A stretch of 64,000 nt of DNA, from NCBI RefSeq assembly GCF_035582795.1, contig NC_134366.1, positions 694,501 to 758,500 on the forward strand, read 5' to 3'. Each line of letters opens with the position of its first letter. Position 1 is the first letter of the stretch. This document shows, piece after piece, positions 10,955 to 20,454 of the stretch. A program made the translations under genes and the position numbers. This DNA is from Mycteria americana. Lineage: Eukaryota; Chordata; Aves; Ciconiiformes; Ciconiidae. The notes under the pieces are model-generated. The model did not search any database. It saw only the letters and a list, made by a program, of their open reading frames with translations, and was not told where the DNA came from.

Positions 10955-13060
10955 CACCAGGAGAGATCCGAACTGCTTGTGTCCCTGGAGAGAAACTGTG
11001 TGAGCGTTGATTTTGCACATGGTGGGGCACTGGGGTTGTGAACCATCTGTCCGCTGGATTTTAGGAGCTTTCCTGAATTGCAGAAGGAATCAAAAGCTTG
11101 GATGCCACCATAGAGAGCAAATTACAGAAGCCTCCAGTGATCCAAAATGCTTTACCATTCCTCAGACTCTCGTGTCTGCTGGCTGATGCATGAAATTTTC
11201 CCAAGCTGACCTTCCTGGGAGGTTACCAGGTACATCTGCTGCAGCCCCGCGAGAGGAATCGCAGACAGCAGCTGAGGTCACCCATTACGTGATGCTGCAG
11301 CTGACCCCTTGCATTTGGAAATACAATTACACACGGTGAAGGGGACGGAGAGAAGGGAATCAAGCTGGCGAGCCAGGCGGGATTCCCAAGGGGCTCTTCA
11401 CTTCACCAACAAAGTTTCTTGACCAAGACGCCGGATGAAGAGAGCGTGGCATCTCCGAGACCCCATCGCGTCCTGGCCACGCTTGTCTAATAACCCACCC
11501 TGGTGAGGAAGCTGCTAACCCCTCAATCAGGTGGGGAACACCCGAGCGTTGCACTGGAAGATACGTAGAACAAATCAAACCCCGATATTTTTGCTTGCGA
11601 GGGTGCTGCGGGTGTTTCCGAGGTCCCAGCAGCGCTCCTTCCTTCAACGAGGCCAGCCCGCGGGAGCCAGAAACACCCATGAGAGTTAATTCCCTCAGGA
11701 CCAGCCTGCACCGATGGAGAGTCACTTTAGAAATACTTCACGGGTAAGACCGCCCCTGCGCCGCAGCAGCAGTCCACGCGAGGACCCCTCCTTGGGGCTC
11801 AGGCGTGTCGGCTGCCGCACGCCGACGCTGGCTCTTGCGTGGGAGCAGCCCTTCCGTTCGGCCCCGCTGCGGAAGGAAGCCCCCGCTCTCCAAACTGCAG
11901 GTCGTCTCCTTTAGTCACGTGCAAAATCCCACCGTAACTGATCCTATGGAAGACTAGTTCTGCTAGCTACCTCAGATGTCTTGCGGAGTGAGACCTGCCC
12001 AGAGGCAGACGGGTAACTGGAGCCCGGTAAGCGATGAAAGCCAGGTCAGGTGTGGCTCCGGCGTCCCCAGGAACCACTTGAACTGCGTGTGACCACGGCC
12101 AGAGCCCTGCGTGCGTCACGGGCGCTGCTGGGAAGCACGACTCATGTAGAGAGAGAGGAAAGCGGTCCTGGTGGCATTGCCGTGCAGCCCAAACGGAGCA
12201 GCTGTTAGGACTCTTGAGTTTAGTTTTCTGGGTTTTGTTGGTTTTGTTTTTGTTTTTGTTTTTTCACTGAGTTGTTTGATGTAGTCACTTGACATCACTA
12301 AGTCTCTGTCCCTCTCCGAGCAGGGAGCACAGGGAACCAGTTTGCTTATCAGATTTTTCATTCCTGGCCACTCACGATGGGCTGCAGGGGAGACTGCTGC
12401 AGGCAGCGGGCTGTGGGCACCGAGGAAACGCCCGTGCCACGTCCTGGTGTAACCCTCAGCGCCGAGCGGCGCTTGGCCACCTCCCTGCCCCGCGGGAGGG
12501 ACAGCAGCGTCAGAGCTGCTCCTTGGGGACACACACGACGTCCCACTGCTCCTGGGGGCCGGTTTCTCACTTGATTTCTGTCCCCCGGGATTGCAGCGTG
12601 CCTGGACTGTTGCGTTAGCCCTGAGGGGGTGAGGGTGGCAGACGGGTCGGCCCCGTGTCCCCAGAGGGACAGCGCTGCCTGCTGCCAAGCCCTGTAGGAT
12701 ACAGGGATGGCCGATGCCTTAGGGTCGTGGGGGGAGGGTGGGTCTGGCAGCGAGCCGCGCTCTAGCCTGCGCTCCGGCACGGCACGGCGGCACGGGCTGT
12801 ACTGACCGAGCGGGTTACCCCTGCCCGGGTACAGATCCCAGTGACCCCCAGTTGATCCCAGCGACACAGGGGCTGAGTCAGCTGGTGTGACGGTATCGCT
12901 GGTGGGCAGTACTGCCCAGGCCGGCGCGGGTGGCCTGGAGGGGCCGGCCTCTCCCTCGGGCCAACTGCCGCAACCGGGGCATTTCTAAAGCTGTTGTGAC
13001 TGGGACCAGCGTTTCCTATGAAATCCCAGATCCCGTTCTCAGGCTATGGAATCAATAAAG
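10955..13060 (+). other. probable 3' UTR and downstream region of the gene at 4280
   Basis: No coding exon is supported. A canonical AATAAA at 13054-13059, followed by a GT-rich stretch, could end a transcript with a 3' UTR of about 2.1 kb. A (GTTTTT)n-like simple repeat lies at about 12234-12265. Open frames on the minus strand around 12116-12867 show no recognisable domain. Confidence 0.4.
13054..13059 (+). terminator. polyadenylation signal AATAAA
   Basis: A canonical hexamer in the context ATCAATAAAGTATTTGTCTG, followed within about 30 bp by a GT/G-rich element. It is the first clear plus-strand signal after the stop codon at 10954. Confidence 0.5.
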
Positions 13061-15146
13061 TATTTGTCTGTACATCTGCCTGGTTTGGGGGGACCGAGCG
13101 GGCACCCTCGTGCACTGCTGGTGAGGGAGTGACCTGGATGCTCTGGCCCTCTGCCGCCGTCCTGGGCCTCACTGGACACCCCCCAGTACGTCCCAGTCCC
13201 TCGCACTAGGCCCAGCACCCTGGTGTGTGCCCCAGGGCCAGGCGCGGGGGCAGGATCCTCCCCCAGCAGCCGCAGCGCTCTGCCCGGGGCAGCCCAGCCC
13301 GCCGGGGCCCCCCAGCTCCCGCCCCCCACCGGGCTGCGTGCCTGCGCGCCACACGGCCGCCGAAGCCGCGGGGGGGCCTTCAGTGGATACGGCCCCCAGG
13401 ACCTCGGCCCGCGGCGGCGGCCGTGCTGTGTGAGGGTGGAGCTGCAGGTAGGGGTGTCCCCGGGGTGTTGTTACCCACCACTGTCCCCCAGCGTGTCCCC
13501 CCAGGATGCCACCATCACCCTGGGTGGCCCCAGGGAGCTCCCAGGGATTGTCACCCACGCACCCCAGGGACATCATCGTAACCCCCGGCTGGGGACCCCC
13601 CTGGGCCAAAGCAGGGGGACGCAAGCGCTGCCTCGCCCCCGGGTGCCGCTGCCTGCGAGTGCTGCCCCTGGGGAGCCCCAGGGCTGGGGTCATCCCACCG
13701 GCGGGCTGGGGTGGTCCCACCGGCGGACTCGGGCTGCTGGGCCCCGCAGAGCCGTGCCGAGCGCTCCCACGTGGGGACAAACGCAGCGGGCGCAGGGGGC
13801 TGAGCCTTGGGGACACCCCGACCCCGGGGCTTGACGCTGCCCCGTGCCAGCCCAGCCCCACCGCGGCAGTTGCCACATGGGGACCGTGACCAGGAAGGTC
13901 AAACCCTCCGCAGGCAGGAGGATGAGCGGCCAAGGGGACTGGGGAAGGGCAGGCCGTGGAGTGGGCAGGGCTGCAGGCAGGGCTGCAGGCAGGAGGGAGG
14001 TATGACTGCCCTCCCGACACGCTCGCAGCACTGCCAGGGAGTCCCATGGGGCCTGGATCCCACAGAGTGGGGCTGCGATTGGCAGCTCCACATTCCCGTC
14101 AGGCAGCTCCGCATTGCCGTGGGGCGGCTCCGCATTCCTCCCCTCGTGGCCGAGCAGGCAGCCCCCTCCCCGTCCTGTCCTTCTCCTCCCCGGGACTGGC
14201 ATGCAGGCCAGGGCCCCGCCACACTCGGGCTCCCGGTTTGCATTAATTGCGAGGACTCACCCCCAGGACGCCCGATGCCGCCTGGACGGGCCGGGGCGAG
14301 GACCAGGCTCTCCGTCCGCCCCCCCCCCCCCCCCCCGAGCAAAGGGCCTGGCACCGTCGCAGGCAATGGGAAGCAGCGGGTGACAGTGGGGACGCGGGGA
14401 GGCTGCCCGTGGCGTGCCGAGCGGGAGCTGCACACCTGCCTGCACCCACGGGAGAGGCGTACATTATAACTCACAGGGCCACGTACCCTTCGCCGGGTGG
14501 AGGCGGCACGCTGCCAGCCCCCTCGCCTGCCCCTCGCCTGCCCCTCGCCGACACCCCCAGGGCGCAACAGGAGACCGCGTCAGCCCAGTCTTTTATCCGA
14601 GTCTCTTCCCGGCTCGACCGATGACCCCGGCTGCTGCCCAGCCACAGCAGCCCCTCCTCGGGCCTCCGAACGCCCCCACGCCACCTCCACGCTGGTAGTG
14701 TTTAAATAACCCTGAGTTCAACCGTTCCACTCCCCGCTCCCCCGTACCGACACAGCTGCTCCTCAGCCGAACCCCCCTTCCACGGGGCAGCGGCACAACC
14801 CGGCTCGGCCCCGGCTGCTGAACCTCCTCCGCTGCCTCTTGGGCCAGTCTCTTCACCCATCGCACGTTTCCCTGCTTGCGCAGCACATCAGCCTGCCTCT
14901 GTCCTCTTCCTCCTGGAGACCCAGGTGGTACAGAGCCCCACGGCGGTGCAGAGAGCCCCACGGCATTGTGGAGAGCCCCACGGCGGTGCCACGAGCCCCC
15001 TGGCATTGCAGAGAGCCCCGTGGCAGTGCAACGAGCCCCGCAGCAGCGCGACACCAGCTGCCTGGTGCGTCCCGTCGTCGCAGGCTGCTGCACCTCTGCG
15101 GAGCAGCCTGGAGAAATGCCGCCCCTTCCCTTCTCCAGCCCTCGCG
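13061..15146. other. G/C-rich intergenic DNA between two convergent genes
   Basis: Between the plus-strand gene ending near 13060 and the minus-strand gene whose stop is at 15147. It holds a run of 18 C at about 14319-14336 and a degenerate repeat of AGAGCCCCACGGC-type units at 14930-15045. Overlapping open frames on both strands are composition effects. The 3' UTR of the minus-strand gene must lie in the right part, but no AATAAA was seen on that strand. Confidence 0.4.
14930..15045. repeat. short degenerate tandem repeat (GAGCCCCRYGGCRKTGC type)
   Basis: About six copies of a 20-24 bp unit built on GAGCCCCACGGCGGTGCAGA, alternating GGCGGTGC and GGCATTG. It lies just 3' of the stop codon of the minus-strand zinc-finger gene, probably in its 3' UTR. 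Confidence 0.75.
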
Positions 15147-18100
15147 CTACGGATTATCCTGGGTCAAAGCTTTGCAGGGGCTGGTCTCCTGTTCGTGGTT
15201 CGGCAAGCTGATGGCAGGAGAGCTGGCAACAGCATGGACCTTCTGGTGGTGGTTCAGAGACTGTCGGTGCCGGAAACTCTTGCTGCAGCCGTTGCACTGG
15301 AAGGGCCGCTGCTGGGTGTGCCGGCGCTGGTGCTCCTCCAGCGACGCTTTCTGGGGGAAGCTCTCCGCGCACTCGATGCAGCGGTAGAGCCGCTCCCCGG
15401 CGGCGCTGGCCCGCGCGGGCCGGCCCGCCCACCCGCCCCGCAGCTGCACCCCGTGGATGCGCTGGTGCTTCTGGAGGTGATGCTTCTGGATGAAGCCCTT
15501 GCCGCAGGCGGGGCAGCGGTAGGGACGCTCCCCGGTGTGGATGCGGTAGTGCTTGTTGAGGTTGGACTTCTCGTTGAAGCTCTTCCCGCAGGCAGGGCAC
15601 TGGAAGGGCCGCTCGCCCGTGTGCAGGCGTTGGTGCCGCAGCAGCGCGGCGTGGTGGGCCAGGCTCTTCCCGCAGGCCGTGCAGATGAAGGAACCGTTGC
15701 TCTTCCTCGCCTGGCTCTGCTGCCGCGCCAGGAGGTTGCGCTTCAGCCGGACGCTCTTCCAGCCCAGCGGGAGCGCGCGGGGCTCTTCCCCCACGGCACA
15801 GGGACGATGCTCCTCTGAGCTGGGCTGCGACGAGGCCGCCTCTGCTGTGGTGTCTTCTCCCAGCGGCATTCCCTGGGGCAGGGGGAACGGCTGGTCAGTC
15901 CCCACGCCGAGCACATGCTCTGTTGGGAAGGGCAAGCCCGGGGCAGGGTGAGCTTCCACCGGCACCACCACGGGCTTAAACTCAGGCTGAGCAGTCCCGT
16001 GTTTGCAGAACTCCCCTAAGCCCTCTCCTGCTGCCTTCTGCTCGTCCAAGGCAGCGTGGCTCTCCCAGGGCACCAGCTGCTCCTGGCTCAGGGGAACCTC
16101 CTCTTCCAGTCTCACTGCGGGTGCCTGCGGCAGAGCCAGGATTTCAGATCCCTCCTCCTGGGGCTGCTGCTCTTCTGTCTTGATCACGATCTTCTCACCT
16201 GCTGAGAGACAGCAATTCATTCCCGGCAAGGAAAGCTCTCCCATGGCCACAGCCCCCGTGCAGGAGCGGGAGCTGAGCTTCCCCTGCAGCACGTTGGTGA
16301 GACGAACCAGAAATTGCGCTGTTAGAAAGGGAGCAGGGAGGTTTTACCAAGAGCAAAGCGGGAGAAGGACACATGAGGTGGAGGGCACGTTGGCACCTCT
16401 TGGGGGTTATCTGCGTATCTCGTTGGACCTCAGGGACATTTGATGGACTGACAATATAATAGTCGTAAAGAAACCAAAACAGAGGAAACGTGAAGGCAAA
16501 GTTGAGGCTGCAGAGTCCTCTGTCCTGGAAGGAACTTTGTCAGGAACGGCAGAGGTTAGGTGGGTGAATCTGGGGAAAAGGATCAAAGCAAAACCTTCCA
16601 GGAACAGGAGGGAGTGTCTGTCTGCAGGCACGCAGCCGTAGAGCCACCCTCGTGCTAAGCCTTGCCCCAGGTCTCCCTACTTTCTGCTCTTTTTTGGCCA
16701 GGGAGCTCTTCTGGGCTTAAAGATTTGGTCTTAAAAGTTTTAAGGAGGCCCCAGTCAGTCAGATGGCTTAAATTCCCAACAGCTTCTGACCCCACGCAAG
16801 TCTGGAAACGCTCCCTGCAGGGACGTGATCGGTTCCGCCGGCCCCGTCTCTAGCGGGAGCGGCAGGGGCCCTGCTGCAGGCCAGCGGGCAGGCTCCAACC
16901 CCCTCACTTTGTGGGCAGGCAGCAGCGGCGTGCGGCCTTCACTGCTGAGCAGCCGCTGTGACTCACCGCCACCAAGGTGCCCCGACACCGCTCCCTTCTC
17001 CGGCAGTCCGTGCGTCCTCGTACCCGAATCCTCCCTGTCCTTGGCCGGCGGCAGCAGAGCGGGTTTGGAGCTGGCGTCCCCAGGCCCTGGGAAGGAGGAA
17101 GCAGCGGTACGAACTGCTGACGCTGGGGACCAGCACCAGTTGCCCTCGATAAAGGGCTGCTCTCGCACAGCGGGAGCTGTGGGGTGCTCGGAGGGGTCCT
17201 GGGCTCCCAGAGCAGCAGCTCAGGTTTCCCAGGACCATCAGAGCAAGCAGGCTGGTGTCAGCCAAACCAGGCAAATTATTTCAGTTACCCAGGAAGAAGT
17301 GACTGTCGGGCACTCATCAGCCTTTAAAATTTCAGCCAAAAATAATTAGTGCTAAAATTTAGGACTGTCTGCAGCAAATCCCTACGGGGTGGTACATGTA
17401 CGGCCCATGTCCTGGCAGAAAACGGTGCAGGAACGCAGGCTGCAGGACACAGCATGGGCACGTCACCTGAAATCCCCACCACGTCCTGTCCTGACCGCGC
17501 GGGGAGGGCTCTCCTCTGCTCCTGCAGGCGCTGTGCTGAGTCCCGGGACTCCAGTGGACACCCGCTCCTCCTGCAGTGCTCCTGCTCACGGGGACAAAGC
17601 CTCGCAGGGCAAGTCAGGGCTGACAGAGGGCCAAATCCTGGCAGTGTCTGAGTGCCCGCACTGACAGCACTGCTGTGTTGGCAAGATGAGGTGTTCTTCG
17701 GATGCAGAGGGTGACATGAAGCACAGTTGTCACCCATAACCAAGGGGCACCAAACCTTAAAGTGTAAAGGCGTCACCTCACTACCTTTTCTCCCCCAAAC
17801 GCCCAGACAACGCAGCAGCCTACAAGCAGTCGTAAGCTGGATTCAGCCCAGGGGATGATAATGTGTCTGACACCCGGGTAGAGACCAATCCTCACCAAGA
17901 GAGACCACAGCCTCGTAACTCCCCTTCATCGCGATCCTGTAGAGCTCCTTCTGCCGGCTGTCCGAGCTCCCCCACTCCTGCTCCGGCAAAGTGGCTGCAT
18001 CATCCTCGCACGCCGCTGGCACCTGAAACCGCAGGAGGCACCGCTTTGGCGCTTCCCCACCTTGTCCGTCCCCCAAGCCCCACCGCTTCCCCAGGAAAGC

Positions 18101-19788
18101 AGACTGCGGTGTAACGCAGCGCGGGCCCAGAGCTCCTACGGAAAGGAGCCGTGTCACAGCCTGAACCCGGGGAACAATTTCAAAACGGCAGAGCGAGGCT
18201 CACTTTCTGCTCCTCCTTTTCACTGGGGACAGGGAAGAGCGGGAAGTCTCCAGCTGCTGCCGTGGTGTGCCGGGGAACAGCACCGGAGGGGCCGCGTCCA
18301 CGCTGCTCTGCGCAGCTCCCCACGAGAGCCAATGCCGCAGCTCACCAGCTACACGGTCGCCTGGGGCACTTGCCCATTACCTTGGGGCACGTCCCCGTTA
18401 GCTGGGGCTCGTCTCTGTTACCTGGGGCTTGTCCCTGTTACCCTGGGCACATCCCCGTTAGCTGGGGTTCGTCCCCGTTACCTTGGGGACATCGCTCTTG
18501 GCTGGGGCTCGTCTCCATTCATCACCTTGGGCATGCCCCTGTCACCTTGGGCACATTCCCGTTACCTTGGGCACATTCCCATTAGCTGGGGCTCGTCCCT
18601 GTTCGTTACCTTGGGCATGTCCCCGTTACCTGGGGCTCATCCCCGTTACCTTGGGCGTGTCCTCATTAACTGGGGCTTGCATCCATTACCTTGCGCTTGT
18701 CCCTGTTACCTTGGGCTTGTCCCCATTACCTTGGGTACATTCCTGTTAGCTGGGGCTTGTCCCCCTTCATCACCTTGGGCACATTCCCATTAGCTGGGGC
18801 TTGTCCCTGTTCGTTACCTCGGGCACGTCCCCGTTACCTGGGGCTCAGCCCCGTTACCTTGGGCTTGTCCCCGTTACCTTGGGTACCTTCCTGTTAGCTG
18901 GGGCTCGTCCCCCTTCATCACCTTGGGCACATCCCTGTTACCTTGGGCACACCCCTGTCAGCTGGGGCTCATCCCCGTTACCTTGGGCTCATCCTCGTTA
19001 CCTCGGGCACGCTCCCGTTAGCAGGGGCTCGTCCCTGTTCGTCACCGCGGGCACGTCCCCATTAGCTGGGGCTCGTCCCCGTTACCCGGGGCTCGTCCCC
19101 GTTACCTTGGGCTCGTCCCCGCCGGGGCCCGGGCCGGGTCTGGGGGCCCAGCGGCTGCGGTGCTGGAGCTGGCGCTCGACGTGCTCCAGCCGCCGCGTGT
19201 TCTCCTGCACCAGGGCGGCCAGGGCGGCCCACTTGCGCTCCAGCCGGCTGCCGAAGTCCAGCACCGCCTTCTCCAGCCCCGTCACCTTCTTCTCGGCCGT
19301 CTCCGCTCTCCCCTCCAGGCTCAGCAGCCTCAGGGCCTGCGACTCCACCTTCCGCTCCACCGCCTGCACCGCCGCCACCACCGTCCACAGCGAGATCTCG
19401 GGCACCGCCGCCGGCTTGTCCCCCTCGGGGCCGGGGAGGGGGCCGTGGGGCTGCGGCGGGGGCGGCTGCCAGGCCTCGGGCCCCCACTCGGGCTCCTGTC
19501 GCGGGGAGGAGAGGGGATGAACGGCTGCCCCGGGGCGGCGCTGGGGCCGGTGGGGCCGCGGTACCGGCGGGCCCGTCCCCTCCCTCCCCTCACAGCGGCG
19601 CAGGGCCCGGCCGGGCCTCCCCGCCCGCAGCGCGGCGCCGCGGGCCGACGCCGAGCCTCGCCGGCAGCGGGGCCGGGGCCGGTCCCCTCCGCCCGGTGCC
19701 CGCGGTGGCGGTGGTTGAGGGGAGCCGCCGCCGCCGCCGCCGCCGCCTCCCGCCCCCCCCGTACCTGAGCGGGGCCCCAGCGGGCCAT
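15147..19788 (-). CDS. DUF3669 / decayed KRAB / C2H2 zinc-finger protein (5 fingers)
   Basis: Exons on the minus strand: 19788-19765 (MARWGPAQ), 19495-19106, 18022-17896 (KRAB) and 16198-15147, giving 530 residues in frame. Extra phase 1-1 linker exons between 17896 and 16198 are possible but none could be fixed. Exon 2 carries [16 protein letters not shown] and the following heptad helix, the ZNF282/ZNF398-type domain. The usual [14 protein letters not shown] ending is replaced by a basic/Pro/Gly stretch. The KRAB exon keeps its 127-nt length and phases, but FEDVAVHF is changed to CEDDAATL and LDEWQ to SDSRQ. The last exon begins with a SUMO-like IVIKTEEQ and has C2H2 fingers at about 353-373, 381-401, 409-429, 454-474 and 482-502, with TGERP linkers between the first three. 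Probably a DNA-binding regulator with an altered effector region. Confidence 0.85.
18360..19105 (-). repeat. minisatellite derived from an exon end and splice donor
   Basis: A tandem array with a unit of about 19-20 bp, on the plus strand GTTACCTTGGGCTCGTCCCC and variants, mixed with a sister unit GTTAGCTGGGGCTCGTCCCC. Read on the gene strand, the first unit is GGGGACGAGCCCAAGGTAAC, which is exactly the last bases of exon 2 (donor at 19106/19105) plus the first intron bases. About a dozen units keep the full AAG|GTAAC donor core. The array starts at the donor and runs about 750 bp into intron 2. Confidence 0.9.
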
Positions 19789-20454
19789 GGCCGCCCGCGC
19801 TGCCGCCGCCGCCGCGCCACAGCGCCCCCTGGCGGCCCGCCCGCAGCGCCGCCCGCCCGCCCTCCCCCCGCCCCGGCGCCCCCCGCACCCCCCCCCCCCC
19901 GCGTCCCATCCCCATCCCCACACCGGGCCCGTCGTTTCACCCCGCGACCCCCCCCAACACACACACACCCCGGTGCTCCTCCGGCCTCCATCGCATCCCA
20001 GCGGGAGGCCCCCGCCGGCGTTCCCGCGGCACGCAGCGCTCCCCGGGGAGGGGCAGGGACCCCCCGGAGCCGGAGGAAGCCGCGTTCAGCCGTGGGAAGC
20101 AGCCCCGATTTCTACAGCATCTATTGGCGTTCTCCAGAAAAGGCACGAGTCCTCCCCCGCAGCAGCACCCGCTCCCGGCGTCCCACCCGCCCCACCGGGG
20201 CTCGGGAACAAGGAGCGACCCGCGCACCGGGGGTCCGCGTGGGCAGGGCTGGGCGCCCTCCGGCCCCGCGGCAGGGCGCGAGGAGCCGGGCGACGCTGCC
20301 CGTGCTCCAGCTTTCGTCCAACCCGCTGGCACCCGCAGTCAAAGGAGGGCGAGAGGAGAAGGTCGGACGGCGTCCTCCTGTCCCCGGGAGGACACCTCCC
20401 GGCTTCCCACCCCCTCTTCTGCTACGCTTCCCGCTTCCGTGTCCCTGCCCGCGC
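19789..20454. promoter_or_regulatory. compact CpG-rich promoter between two tandem minus-strand genes
   Basis: Only 666 bp separate the stop codon of the upstream gene (20455) from the start codon of the downstream gene (19788), so this stretch must hold both a 3' UTR and a promoter. A CTCF-like core GCGCCCCCTGGCGG is at 19822-19835, which is CCGCCAGGGGGCGC on the gene strand about 35-50 bp upstream of ATG. A CCAAT box on the gene strand is at about 20120. No canonical polyadenylation signal was seen for the upstream gene. Confidence 0.5.
19822..19835 (-). promoter_or_regulatory. CTCF-like core motif at the promoter of the gene starting at 19788
   Basis: GCGCCCCCTGGCGG on the plus strand is the exact reverse complement of the core at 4161-4174. 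It has the same orientation relative to its gene. The flanking CCACAGCGCCCCCTG is also shared with the copy at 24914. Confidence 0.5.

Noticed and set aside
14925-15818. Plus-strand frame with LVLLE/ALxAGxA repeats
   Set aside because: It is the reverse-strand shadow of the five-finger exon at 16198-15147; the repeats mirror the finger period.
17460-17600. Possible linker exon of the minus-strand gene between KRAB and fingers
   Set aside because: A segment bounded by GTGAGCAG and a GTGACG donor would fit phase 1, but the translation has no post-KRAB, acidic or SUMO motif and the donor is weak. Not supported enough to list.
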